NCBI RefSeq assembly: GCF_001885585.1
Contig: NZ_LSRP01000102.1
Span: 1 to 36,824, forward strand
Direction of reading: 5' to 3'
Length of the DNA stretch: 36,824 nt
Origin: Pararhizobium antarcticum
GTDB lineage: Bacteria > Pseudomonadota > Alphaproteobacteria > Rhizobiales > Rhizobiaceae
Shown here: piece after piece, positions 8,831-17,205 of the stretch
Layout of the letters: every line of letters begins with the position of its first letter
Numbering within the stretch: the stretch's first letter is position 1
Program-made: the position numbers and the translations under genes
Notes under the pieces: model-generated
Databases searched by the model: none
What the model saw: only the letters and a program-made list of their open reading frames with translations
Told to the model about the DNA's origin: nothing

Positions 8831-9823
8831 ATGAACCTCGTCTCGCCTGAAATACCCGGCCTTGTCTGGGGCTACCGCTTCCTGCCCGGGGAAAGCCAGT
8901 GCGTTAGCATCGCGGCGGATGCCTCGATCGACGCGCTTACGCAGGGCGAAGGCTGGCTCTGGCTGCACCTCGCCTTGAGCGATGCCCGGACGCCGGGGCT
9001 GATCGAGCGTATCGGCAACCTGCCGCAAGCCGCGCTCTCCACCCTCTCAAGCCACGATACGCAGGCTGCCGTCACCGTGGCCGACGACATGATCCACGGC
9101 ACGCTGGTCGATTTCGAGCGCACCTTCGACGCCGTCACCCAGACCATCGGCTGGCTCCATTTCGCCGTCACCGACAAGATCATCATCACCACGCGCCTGC
9201 ATCCGCTGCGCAGCATCGACCGGGTGAAGGTTGCGATCGAGAAGAACGCCCGCTGCACGCGACCAATCGACCTGTTCGAAATGCTGGTGATGGAATTCCA
9301 GCGCACGCTGATCACGCTGGTGCTGGAATTGACGGAAGAACTCAACGTCATCGAAGACGACGTCTACGGCGAACAGGGACATAACCACCAGCCCGGTCTT
9401 GCGCCGCTGCGCCGGACCGCGGTGCGCCTGCACAGGCACCTGCGCACGCTCCTCGCACTTCTGCGCCGGGCGGGCACGTCAGAGGAGGATGAAGTGCCCA
9501 CGGGTTTCCTCGACGTTGCCGAGCGGCTGTCGGACCGGCTCGAGGCCGTCGACCGGGATGTCTTTGCACTGCAGGAGCGGGCGCGCCTGCTGCACGAGGA
9601 AATCGACAGCAAACTGTCGTCGGAAACCAACCGCCATCTCTATATCCTCTCGCTGATGACGGCCTTTCTTCTGCCGCCGACGCTGGTCACCGGGTTTTTC
9701 GGCATGAACACAAGCAACCTGCCGTTCGCGGAAGGCACCGGCGGCACCCTTGTCGCGGGACTGTTCATCCTGATTTCAATGGGGCTCGCCTGGACCATCC
9801 TCAAGCGCATCGGCATTCTTTGA
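8831..9823 (+). CDS. zntB: CorA-family transporter, ZntB-like
   Basis: A 330-aa 2-TM-GxN family divalent-metal transporter. The long N-terminal cytoplasmic domain is rich in acidic residues and charged helices. It is followed by TM1 (LMTAFLLPPTLVTGFFGMN, ending in the GMN signature near residue 295) and TM2 (VAGLFILISMGLAWTILKR). The motif is followed by NTSNLPF rather than the CorA-type MPEL loop, which favours the ZntB (zinc) branch, though metal specificity cannot be decided by eye. It is divergent from the acyl-CoA dehydrogenase with 215 bp between starts. The ribosome site before the ATG is weak. Confidence 0.88.
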   Translation: MNLVSPEIPGLVWGYRFLPGESQCVSIAADASIDALTQGEGWLWLHLALSDARTPGLIERIGNLPQAALSTLSSHDTQAAVTVADDMIHGTLVDFERTFDAVTQTIGWLHFAVTDKIIITTRLHPLRSIDRVKVAIEKNARCTRPIDLFEMLVMEFQRTLITLVLELTEELNVIEDDVYGEQGHNHQPGLAPLRRTAVRLHRHLRTLLALLRRAGTSEEDEVPTGFLDVAERLSDRLEAVDRDVFALQERARLLHEEIDSKLSSETNRHLYILSLMTAFLLPPTLVTGFFGMNTSNLPFAEGTGGTLVAGLFILISMGLAWTILKRIGIL

Positions 9824-9847
9824 CGCATACAAAAACAGACGAACGCG

Positions 9848-9877
9848 CAAAAAAGGCCGGGATTGCTCCCGGCCTTC
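9848..9877 (-). terminator. Intrinsic terminator of the BA14K gene
   Basis: A perfect 10-bp stem (9853-9862 with 9867-9876) and a 4-nt loop precede a run of six T on the minus strand (9854-9849). The orientation fits termination of the minus-strand BA14K gene ending at 9903. The stem may also stop read-through from the converging zntB-like gene. Confidence 0.85.
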
Positions 9878-9902
9878 GAGTTGATGCTGAAGTTTGGACC
9901 GA

Positions 9903-10391
9903 TCAGTACGGCGAATTGCACGCACGGCGCGGGCCGGAATTCGGCTGATAGCTGTTGTCCGATACGCGATAGGAGCGATAACGGTTCTGGCACCAACCGA
10001 CATGGCTGCCACCATAACGGACCGGACGATCAGCAATCGCGCCACCGATAATCGCACCGGCTGCAAAGGCGCCCAACGGGAACCAGACGCCATTGTGCTG
10101 ACGATAACCGGGGCGACGCTCGCGATAGCCGCGATGGCCGTTGTAATAGGCATTGCCGCCCTGACGGTAGTAGCCACGCTGGCGCAGGATACGGCGTTCC
10201 CGCACACCGGGGCGACGATAATTGCGGTTGTTGCGGTCACGCCAGGACTGCTGCACGTTGATCACGTCGGAGGCACGTTCGGTCGAAACCTGAGCGGGCA
10301 CAAACGGTGCGGCCTGCAGGGGCACGACGGATGTCATCATGACAACGGCGGAAAGCGCCACCGGGATCATTCTCTTTGTAAATGCAAACAC
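9903..10391 (-). CDS. BA14K family secreted/membrane protein
   Basis: A 162-aa protein with an N-terminal signal peptide (hydrophobic residues 8-27, Ala-X-Ala-like QAA). A middle region rich in Arg, Tyr, Asn and Gly is followed by a hydrophobic glycine-rich helix (GAFAAGAIIGGAIA, near 107-120). The C-terminal domain has the BA14K pattern (WCQNRYRSYRVSDNSYQP ... C). BA14K proteins are alphaproteobacterial envelope proteins first described as a Brucella immunoreactive antigen with lectin-like properties. The GTG at 10391 has AAGGAG 8 nt upstream and is preferred over the ATG seven codons in. It is divergent from the GH25 gene. Confidence 0.85.
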   Translation of the reverse strand: MFAFTKRMIPVALSAVVMMTSVVPLQAAPFVPAQVSTERASDVINVQQSWRDRNNRNYRRPGVRERRILRQRGYYRQGGNAYYNGHRGYRERRPGYRQHNGVWFPLGAFAAGAIIGGAIADRPVRYGGSHVGWCQNRYRSYRVSDNSYQPNSGPRRACNSPY

Positions 10392-10537
10392 GTGGTTTCT
10401 CCTTGGGAAACAGAGTATCGCGAGGATAACGGGGGGAGGCCGCGATTGTTCCCTGCTGCCGCGCCGGGCAACCTGAAGAAAACTTCGCGATAGCGGTCTT
10501 TACCTTTGGTTAACCATGTTTGCGCACCCTCTCTCCC

Positions 10538-11575
10538 ATGGAAAAGCGCAGGATCCTCACCTTCACGACGTTGCTCCGCCTGGTTTCAGTCTGCGGCGCA
10601 CTGCTCGTCGGCGCCGAGACACAGGCACTTGACGTAGCTCCCTGGCTGCGTCCCGGCCACGCGATCGTCATCGATGCCTATGAGATGAACATTATCGACT
10701 GGGATGCCATGGCCGGAGACAAGAAGATTGCCGCCTTCATTTCGAAAGCATCGGACGGGCTTCCCGAAAGTTTCGACTGCAAGGGCGCGCATCGCGGCGA
10801 CACCCTTAATCACTGCAAGACCATGTGGCGGAAATATGCTGTCAGCCGCGAACTCTACCAGGCAAGGCGTCTGATCGCGCGCAGTCGCGGCCTGCTCTGG
10901 GGGGCCTATCACCTCGCCCGCCCCGGCAATCCGATCGACCAGGCCAATCACTTCCTCGACTATGCGAAGCCGCGCGCCGACGAACTCATGGTTCTCGATC
11001 TCGAAGGCATCGACGCGGAGAAATACATGTCGCTGGCGGATGCCGCGATCTTTGCCGGACATATTAAGTCCCGCACAGGTCGCTATCCGATGCTCTACAC
11101 CAACCACGCGACGGCGAAACACATCGCTGCAAACCGCGCCGACCATCGTCTCCTGTCGCGCCTGCCGCTCTGGTACGCCCGCTACAAGCCCGGCATCCGC
11201 AATGTCTTCCCCATGGGCAACTGGGAAAACTATGCGCTTTGGCAGTTCTCTTCCGGCTCCAACTGCGGCAAGCGCCGCTGCCCCTACCGCGTGCCCGGAA
11301 CCTTGACCGACATCGACGTCAACGTCGCGCCACTGGATGCGTCGGCCCTGAAGGCCGTCTGGGCAAAGGGCGATCTGCTGCCCGAGAAACCGCTGGAGTT
11401 TCCGCTCATGATCGCCAGCGGTCGCGGGCAGATTTCCGCCGGCGCCGGCATCGGGGTGGACATGACGTTGACCGCATCGATCCGCCGGCCGGTCACCAAG
11501 GCATCCGCGAGCCGTCATGCCATCCCGATCCACACGGAGCGTTCACCATGGCGCGCGGAATATCGGCGCCCCTAG
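10538..11575 (+). CDS. GH25 family muramidase (lysozyme-like), exported
   Basis: A 345-aa glycoside hydrolase family 25 protein. An N-terminal signal peptide (LLRLVSVCGALLVGAETQA) is followed by VIDAYEMNIIDWDAMAG, FISKASDG, LLWGAYHLARPG, MVLDLEG (near 154), YPMLYTNH, PLWYARY and YALWQFSSG. These match the ordered GH25 motifs, including the acidic pair on the barrel (D46 region and DLE). It should cleave the beta-1,4 MurNAc-GlcNAc bond of peptidoglycan, probably in the periplasm. The last ~60 residues are basic and of unknown function. The ATG at 10538 lacks a clear ribosome site, and a TTG at 10520 is in frame, so the start is uncertain. The neighbouring surface genes suggest an envelope role rather than a phage lysin. 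Confidence 0.85.
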   Translation: MEKRRILTFTTLLRLVSVCGALLVGAETQALDVAPWLRPGHAIVIDAYEMNIIDWDAMAGDKKIAAFISKASDGLPESFDCKGAHRGDTLNHCKTMWRKYAVSRELYQARRLIARSRGLLWGAYHLARPGNPIDQANHFLDYAKPRADELMVLDLEGIDAEKYMSLADAAIFAGHIKSRTGRYPMLYTNHATAKHIAANRADHRLLSRLPLWYARYKPGIRNVFPMGNWENYALWQFSSGSNCGKRRCPYRVPGTLTDIDVNVAPLDASALKAVWAKGDLLPEKPLEFPLMIASGRGQISAGAGIGVDMTLTASIRRPVTKASASRHAIPIHTERSPWRAEYRRP

Positions 11576-11646
11576 CCAACATTAAGACTCCCTGAAGCCA
11601 TTGCCCCTATGACCGGCAGCAACTGAACTGCACATGATGAGCAGGT

Positions 11647-13314
11647 ATGACCAAAACCGTGATCAGCAAAAATCGCACGACATCCGTGTCGATTTCAGGC
11701 CAAGACGATATTCTCATCGTCGACAAGGGCATTGTCGTATCGACGTCCGGGACAGCGTTGTCCGCCGCCGGCACGGCGACCGGGCGCGAGATCTACATCA
11801 ACGGTTCACTCGCCTCCCGCTCCGGCGTGGCCGTAAAGTTCGGTGCAACCTCAGCCATCGATAGCGACAGCCTTTTCGTCGTCGGCAGCGCCGGCAAGAT
11901 TTCCGCCGGCGGCATCGGCCTCGACATCAAGAGTACAGGCTTCGATCTCGTCAACCACGGAACGATCGAAAGTGTCCAGACCGCCGTAGCGGCAAGCGGC
12001 CCCTCGTTTTCGATCGTCAACAACGGTCTCCTCACATCCTCCGCCGGCATTGCTGTTTCGGCGTCCGGCAAGAGCGCCCTTGTCGTCAACAACGGAACCT
12101 TCGCGGCGTCGGGCAATGCCGTCGTGCTTTCCGGACAGCGGGCCAACCTGACGAACAATGGCGAGATCAGTTCGCTGAAGACCACGGCCATCCTTTCCTC
12201 CGGCAGCCTTGCGATCCTCACCAACCATGGCACGGCAAAGGCCGACGGCACTGTGATCGCAACATCCGGCAGCGGCGTGAAACTCACCAATGACGGCGCG
12301 ATTACCTCCGCGAAGGGCACGGCGATCACAGCCAGCGGCGCCACGGCAATCATCACCAACAGCGGCACGATCACGGCCGCCAAGGATGCCATTATCCTGT
12401 CCGGCGATGACGGCAAGGTGACCAATAGCGGGCTGATCAAAGCGGCAGCCTATGCCATCAGCGTCAGCGCCGACGATGCCATTGTCACCAACTACAAGAC
12501 CATCCAGGCGGGTGGTGGCATCAAGATGGCGGGAACCGGCGAGACGGTGGCCAATTACGGCACGATCACCGGAACGCTGGCGGCCCTTGCGACCATCGAC
12601 CTGTCCAAGGCGACGGCGTCGAGCCTGCACAATTACGGCTTGATCAGCGCGAAAGGCATCGCCTTCCTCGGGGGGAGCGGCACGCAATCGCTGTTCAACA
12701 GCGGCACGATCAGCGGCGCCATCGATCTCGGTTCCGGCAACGACTATTTCGACGGCACCGCTGGCAAGGTCATCGGCACCGTCTCCGGCGGCACAGGCAA
12801 CGATGTCTTTGTGATCAGCGATGCGGCGATCAAGCTGGTCGAAAAGGTGGGCGGCGGCACGGATCTCGTGAAATCGACCGTCAGCTTCACGTTGCCGGAC
12901 AACATCGAGAACATGACCCTGAACGGCACCGCCGCGATCAAGGCGACCGGCAACGGGCTCGCCAACCAGATCCACGGCAATAGCGGCGCCAACACGATCG
13001 ACGGCAAGGCCGGAAACGACACGCTCTGGGGCCACCGCGGCGCGGATCTGCTGACCGGCGGGACCGGTGCCGACCAGTTCGTGTTCGCAACCGGCGACGG
13101 CAAGGATACGATCACAGACTTTGCAGCAACGGGTAGCGCCCACGACATTCTCGACCTGACCGGGCTTGCCAGCATCACCGACTACAAGGATCTCGTTTCA
13201 AACCATATGACACAGGTCGGCAGCGACGTGCTGATCAACGGACTGAGCGGCGACAGCATCCTCTTGAAGGGCGTAAAGCTCTCGACGCTGGATGCCGGCG
13301 ATTTTTACTTTTGA
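11647..13314 (+). CDS. RTX-type secreted protein with N-terminal beta-solenoid repeats
   Basis: A 555-aa protein very rich in Gly, Ala, Ser, Thr and Asn, without an N-terminal signal peptide. Residues about 100-360 hold roughly 11 turns of a 21-23-residue repeat (consensus TNxGxIxxxxxxAIxxSGxxxx), suggesting a right-handed beta-helix. Residues about 370-520 carry haemolysin-type calcium-binding nonapeptides (SGGTGNDVF, DGKAGNDTLWG, GGTGADQFVF). The C-terminus ends LDAGDFYF, like uncleaved type I secretion signals. It is therefore probably exported by an ABC/HlyD-type system not encoded here and folds on calcium. The ATG at 11647 is preceded by a weak GAGCAGG. No enzymatic domain is visible; adhesion or matrix function is a guess. 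Confidence 0.82.
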   Translation: MTKTVISKNRTTSVSISGQDDILIVDKGIVVSTSGTALSAAGTATGREIYINGSLASRSGVAVKFGATSAIDSDSLFVVGSAGKISAGGIGLDIKSTGFDLVNHGTIESVQTAVAASGPSFSIVNNGLLTSSAGIAVSASGKSALVVNNGTFAASGNAVVLSGQRANLTNNGEISSLKTTAILSSGSLAILTNHGTAKADGTVIATSGSGVKLTNDGAITSAKGTAITASGATAIITNSGTITAAKDAIILSGDDGKVTNSGLIKAAAYAISVSADDAIVTNYKTIQAGGGIKMAGTGETVANYGTITGTLAALATIDLSKATASSLHNYGLISAKGIAFLGGSGTQSLFNSGTISGAIDLGSGNDYFDGTAGKVIGTVSGGTGNDVFVISDAAIKLVEKVGGGTDLVKSTVSFTLPDNIENMTLNGTAAIKATGNGLANQIHGNSGANTIDGKAGNDTLWGHRGADLLTGGTGADQFVFATGDGKDTITDFAATGSAHDILDLTGLASITDYKDLVSNHMTQVGSDVLINGLSGDSILLKGVKLSTLDAGDFYF

Positions 13315-13419
13315 TCGGTCGCAGGACGCCGCATTCATCCATCAATCAGAAGGCAAAGCCTGCGCCTGCCACATGAAGGCGGGCGCAGCACGTCTTGCGC
13401 GTAAGTTCGTCGCAGTTGC

Positions 13420-14523
13420 TCACGCCTCGATCTGTACATCTCCGAGCGGGCGCGAGCAGCAGGCGAGGATGTAGCCTTCGTCGATCTCGTCGTCGAGAAT
13501 GCCGCCATTGTGGCTCATCTCGACCTCGCCGGAAATCTTCATCACCCGGCAGGTGCCGCAGAGACCGCCTTCGCAGGCCGCGCCAATGCGCACGCCATTG
13601 GCCCGCGCCGTCTGCAGGATCGTCTGGCCGGGCTGGCATTGTGCCTGTTTGCCGGCCATCGTGAAGGTGATGGTGGAAACGGACGCGGGATCGACCGCTG
13701 CTGCCGTTGCGCCGGCACGGATTGCGAGCTCCGCCGGGTCCGGCGCATTGGCCGGCTGGAAGCTTTCCTCGTGATACTGCGCCATGTCGAAGCCGGCCGA
13801 CAGCAGCGTCTCTCGCACGCCGCGCATGAAGGGTTCCGGCCCGCAGCAGAACACAGTGCGCTCCATGAAGTCCGGCGCGAGCAGCGAAAGCTTGGTACCA
13901 TCGACGCGGCCGCGCAGGCCGTGCCAGCTGTCCCGGGGCGAATGCCCTTCGACGATGAAGCCGAGCGACATGTTGGGCATGTGTGCCGACAGCACCTCGA
14001 GTTCGCCGCGGAACAGGAGATCATCCGGGCGTCGGGCGCAGGAGATGAAGGCGACATCGCCCTGCGGCGTGCAATCGGCCATCCAGCGGGTCATCGACAT
14101 CATCGGCGTGACGCCGGAGCCGGCCGAGATGAACAGGTATTTTTCTGCCGGATAGCGCACGAAGGTGAAATCGCCGAGCGCGCCGAAGGCCTTGAGCGTC
14201 ATGCCCGGCTTCAGGTTGTCGAACATCCAGCGCGTACCGATACTTTCCTTCTGCGCCTTGACCGTGACCGCGACCGAGAAGGGGCGCGACGGGCTCGACG
14301 ACAGCGTGTAGGTGCGCATCACAGGCTCTTCCGGCGTGACCGGCAGTTCCAGCGTGACAAACTGGCCCGGCAGGTAGCGGAACCAGCCGGGCTTGTTGGA
14401 GCGAAACGCAAACGTCATCACGTCAGGCGCCTCGGCGGTCACCGAGATGCACTCCAGAAGGTGCTGGCGGTCATTCCATGGTTTCAGCTCGTCGAGATGC
14501 TGGAAGGCTGCTGCAATGGTCAT
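13420..14523 (-). CDS. gbcB: Glycine betaine demethylase-type reductase subunit (GbcB-like)
   Basis: A 367-aa class IB-type oxygenase reductase. It has an FAD-binding ferredoxin-reductase domain (MRTYTLSSSPS near residue 71), an NAD-binding domain (SAGSGVTPMMSMTRW, then CCGPEPFM) and a C-terminal plant-type 2Fe-2S domain with C317, C322, C325 and C355 in the CxxxxCxxC...C pattern. It should pass electrons from NAD(P)H to the Rieske oxygenase encoded immediately upstream. The gbcA stop and this ATG are separated by one base, indicating translational coupling, and both lie behind the cobalamin riboswitch. A TTG three codons earlier is in frame but lies inside gbcA. Confidence 0.85.
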   Translation of the reverse strand: MTIAAAFQHLDELKPWNDRQHLLECISVTAEAPDVMTFAFRSNKPGWFRYLPGQFVTLELPVTPEEPVMRTYTLSSSPSRPFSVAVTVKAQKESIGTRWMFDNLKPGMTLKAFGALGDFTFVRYPAEKYLFISAGSGVTPMMSMTRWMADCTPQGDVAFISCARRPDDLLFRGELEVLSAHMPNMSLGFIVEGHSPRDSWHGLRGRVDGTKLSLLAPDFMERTVFCCGPEPFMRGVRETLLSAGFDMAQYHEESFQPANAPDPAELAIRAGATAAAVDPASVSTITFTMAGKQAQCQPGQTILQTARANGVRIGAACEGGLCGTCRVMKISGEVEMSHNGGILDDEIDEGYILACCSRPLGDVQIEA

Positions 14524-14524
14524 G

Positions 14525-15775
14525 TCAGGCAACCCGGACCAGAGACGGAGATGCGGTTGCGCCCTTCAGGCGGTCGGCCATGAAATTCGTGTACCATTCG
14601 ACGAACTGCATGACGCCGCCTTCGTGTTCCGGTGAATAGGGACCGGGCTGATAGGCCGGCGAGCGGATGCCGAAGGCATTTTCCTCGACGATCTGGCGGT
14701 CCTGGTCGTTGGTCTCGGTCCAGACATGGGTGAGTTCTTCGATCGTGTAGTCGACGCCTTCGACCGCATCCTTGTGGACCAGCCACTTGGTCGTCACCTG
14801 CGTCAGTTCCGGCCCGAGCGGCAGAACACGGAAGGTGATGGCGTGGTCGGCCAGCACATGGTTCCAGGTGGACGGATAATGGAACAGCAGCAGCGTGCCG
14901 ATATGGCTCTGGCTGACGGCGTCGGACAGCTGGCGGCGCACGGCGCGGGCGCCGGACATGGTGTAGCTCTCTGCGCCTTCGATCAACGGCATGCGGGCAA
15001 CGCGGAACTGGCCGCTCGGATCGAGCTTGAATTCGCTCGGCAGGCCGGAGGATTGGCAATGTTCCCAATGGGCGGCGATGACGGGATCATCCTTGGCACC
15101 CTGCACGCCGGTTGCCGTCGGGGCTTCCGGATAGGTGCGGCAGAGTTCGGGATGGTTTGCGGCGCAGTGATAACACTCGCGGTTGTTTTCCCAGACGAGC
15201 TTCCAGTTGCCCTTCTCGATGATCGTGCTTTCGAAGGCGACCTTGGTGTCCTTGAGATTGTGCGGCGTCACATAGGACGAGACCATGTCGCGCACCGGCT
15301 GGAAATCCATGGCGTGTTCGGCGAGGCAGATGAAGATGTAGCCACCGATGGTTTCGCAATGGATGGGCTTCAGGCCATGCTGGTTCTTGTCGAAGTCCTC
15401 GCCCATCTGGCGGGCGAACAGCAGCGTGCCATCAAGCTCATAGGTCCACTGGTGATAGGGACAGACCAGCTTTGCGGACGAGCCCTTGGCACTGGCGCAG
15501 ACGCGCGATCCGCGATGGCGGCAGGAATTGTGCAGGGCGCGCACCGTGCCGGTGCGGTCACGGACGATGACGACGGGGTATTCGCCAACCTGGACGGTGA
15601 AATAATTGCCGGATTTCGGGATTTCGCAGTCGTGGCCGATGAACAGCCAGTCCTTGTACCAGATCTGCTCCATATCGATCTTGAACAGGTCCGGATCGGT
15701 ATAGAAAGCCTGCTCGAGGCTGTGGCCGGGACGGCGGTTCTTGAGCTTGCGAAGAACGTCGCTGCGGAGATCCAT
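14525..15775 (-). CDS. gbcA: Rieske oxygenase, glycine betaine monooxygenase-type (GbcA-like)
   Basis: A 416-aa Rieske non-haem iron oxygenase alpha subunit. The Rieske cluster is ligated by C85-x-H87 and C105-x2-H108 (CRHRGS and CPYHQW). The mononuclear iron site is ENNRECYHCAANHPEL with H203 and H208, and an acidic ligand is expected near residues 355-360 (NDQDRQIVEEN). The whole resembles GbcA, which oxidatively removes a methyl group from glycine betaine to give dimethylglycine and formaldehyde. Stachydrine demethylase (Stc2) is a close relative, so the quaternary-amine substrate is inferred, not seen. AAGGAA lies 6 nt before the ATG at 15775. The leader carries a cobalamin riboswitch. 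No dimethylglycine or sarcosine genes are adjacent. Confidence 0.86.
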   Translation of the reverse strand: MDLRSDVLRKLKNRRPGHSLEQAFYTDPDLFKIDMEQIWYKDWLFIGHDCEIPKSGNYFTVQVGEYPVVIVRDRTGTVRALHNSCRHRGSRVCASAKGSSAKLVCPYHQWTYELDGTLLFARQMGEDFDKNQHGLKPIHCETIGGYIFICLAEHAMDFQPVRDMVSSYVTPHNLKDTKVAFESTIIEKGNWKLVWENNRECYHCAANHPELCRTYPEAPTATGVQGAKDDPVIAAHWEHCQSSGLPSEFKLDPSGQFRVARMPLIEGAESYTMSGARAVRRQLSDAVSQSHIGTLLLFHYPSTWNHVLADHAITFRVLPLGPELTQVTTKWLVHKDAVEGVDYTIEELTHVWTETNDQDRQIVEENAFGIRSPAYQPGPYSPEHEGGVMQFVEWYTNFMADRLKGATASPSLVRVA

Positions 15776-16430
15776 GTTCGTTTCCTTAAAACCCGCTGAA
15801 TGCGCGGTGCTCGCCACTTTTTAACGGATGCGCCGGGCAGGAAAGGAACCGCCGTTGCGCCGCCAGACGCTTCGGATCACAGGTTCGCCTTCCGGTCGCC
15901 CGCCGCGACCAAGACATCTGTTTCGTGACAAGGCTGGTTTCCGGGCTCAAGAGCTGTCCTTGCGGACGGCTGCGGCGCCTTCCCGGGCTCCCCGCCCAGT
16001 GGCTCTTTGCCGAAGCACACACTCCACCACCGTTGCGGGGGCAGCGCCGGGATCTGACCGGCTTCCCAATTCTCCGCCCTCCCGTTCAGAGCGACACCTT
16101 GAGTGATCCCATCTAACCTTCCGGCAGAAGAAAAGAGACGCCGGAAAGCGACATCGGATTCCAGAATGACGACACCGCCACAGTTCATCCACAAAGAACG
16201 GAGCCTGGTTATTTGGCGAACAGAAACAAGGTGATGGACTTATTTTTCAGCAGGATGCACAAATTCTGGCAGCTGGCCTGAAAACGGTGCGCAAGACTGT
16301 CGTTTTGCGACATGTCGAAGACAAGACCGGCATCGTTGACGCAAGCCTCGCATCATAGCCAGCCGATATAGCTTCTAAAGATTGCGTTAACCCTGACGGT
16401 GTAGCCTTCGCGAAAGAGGACTTCGGCCTC
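15776..16430. other. Long intergenic region between gbcA and the DUF6656 gene
   Basis: This 655-bp interval has no credible gene. Bases 15926-16104 are the cobalamin riboswitch, and 15776-15925 are its expression-platform leader. From 16105 to 16430 it should hold the riboswitch promoter on the minus strand and the promoter of the plus-strand DUF6656 gene; I could not assign either. Short ORFs over the riboswitch lack ribosome sites and coding bias. Confidence 0.7.
15926..16104 (-). ncRNA. Cobalamin (AdoCbl) riboswitch in the gbcAB leader
   Basis: On the minus strand the conserved blocks of the B12 riboswitch appear in order: AAGGTGTCGC near 16100; the GAAGCCGGTC-type P4-P5 segment; the invariant CTGCCCCCGCAACGGT; the B12 box GCCACTG (16003-15997); the CCGGGAAGGC block; and GAGCCCGGAAACCAGCC at the 3' end (about 15948-15932). 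It lies about 150 nt upstream of the gbcA ATG on the same strand, with no other gene between. No U-rich terminator was seen; a GGTTCCTT segment (15850-15843) could mask the gbcA ribosome site, so translational control is the likelier mode (inference). Confidence 0.92.
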
Positions 16431-17093
16431 TTGCGCGCATTTGCTTCGGACACGTCTTGCAACGCGACCAAAGTGTGGGACCGGCCATTGTCTAAACTCA
16501 GATATTACGATGCAGCCACAGTCAGAAAACCGGAACCGCCGCCAAAAGCGGCGATCTATACCGAATTCCTGCGCACCGGCCGGATCAACCGGCGCGCTTC
16601 CGACTGGAACCCGCTCGAAAAACGCTACCTGACGCATGACGAGGTCGCCGCCCGCACCGCCAAGAAGCTCGAGACCGCCGGCGATACGACGCATCAGCGG
16701 ATAAACGCCTTCCATCCGTCGATCCGTTTTCCAAAGCTGCTTTTCCAGCGCACCCTGAAGGGCAGCCCGCATCTCGGCTATTGCCACGTCACGGCGGCAA
16801 AGACCCAGTTCTCGCCGCTGAAGGACATCAAATGGTCTTTCTACATTGCCAATTTCTACGCCGACATCGGTGACAGCGAACAGTTCTTCGAGCGGATCAA
16901 TCTGGGCTATTCGCGCATGTATTTCGCCGTGGCGATCGACGAGGGCGAGGAGATCGGCCGGATGGTGATCAACCGCAGCCTGCGCAGCGACGGGCTTCTG
17001 TTTCGCACCCATGATCCGAAAGTGGCGCTGAAAAACGTGCTTCAGCTCGGCGCCCGCAACGAACAGCTGCGCAAGATCATTCGTAGCCTCTGA
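16431..17093 (+). CDS. DUF6656 family protein
   Basis: A 220-aa, mostly soluble, basic protein seen as a conserved hypothetical in Rhizobiaceae; I recall the family as DUF6656. Characteristic stretches are AAIYTEFLRTGRINRRASDW, RYLTHDEVAART and PHLGYCHVTAAKTQF. No signal peptide, membrane segment or catalytic motif is recognisable. There is no ATG in the upstream part of the frame. The TTG at 16431 has GAGGA ten bases upstream, while a TTG at 16488 gives a family-like N-terminus (SKLRYYDAA); either could be the true start, and residues 1-19 look non-coding. Function unknown. Confidence 0.75.
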   Translation: MRAFASDTSCNATKVWDRPLSKLRYYDAATVRKPEPPPKAAIYTEFLRTGRINRRASDWNPLEKRYLTHDEVAARTAKKLETAGDTTHQRINAFHPSIRFPKLLFQRTLKGSPHLGYCHVTAAKTQFSPLKDIKWSFYIANFYADIGDSEQFFERINLGYSRMYFAVAIDEGEEIGRMVINRSLRSDGLLFRTHDPKVALKNVLQLGARNEQLRKIIRSL

Positions 17094-17109
17094 GATTAGC
17101 GACCGCAGC

Positions 17110-17161
17110 GACGGCAGCCGGAATTCGTCCGGACAGAAAAACATTCTGTTTTGCGGCCGTC
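17110..17161 (+). other. Nested inverted repeats upstream of sua5
   Basis: Arms 17110-17115 and 17156-17161 (GACGGC/GCCGTC) enclose two hairpins: CCGGA/TCCGG at 17118-17132 and ACAGAA/TTCTGT at 17133-17149, the latter followed by four T. This reads as a small three-way-junction RNA, or as a tandem terminator for the gene ending at 17093. Confidence 0.45.
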
Positions 17162-17205
17162 TGGTCTAAAGAGGCGGACATCACGCAAGCGGAAGACACC
17201 TGGGC

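Noticed and set aside
10538..11575. Prophage endolysin interpretation of the GH25 gene
   Set aside because: No holin, structural or integrase genes nearby; the protein has a signal peptide and sits among envelope genes.
15786..16192. Short ORFs on both strands across 15786-16192
   Set aside because: They lie on the cobalamin riboswitch or its leader, have no ribosome sites, and show no protein-like pattern.
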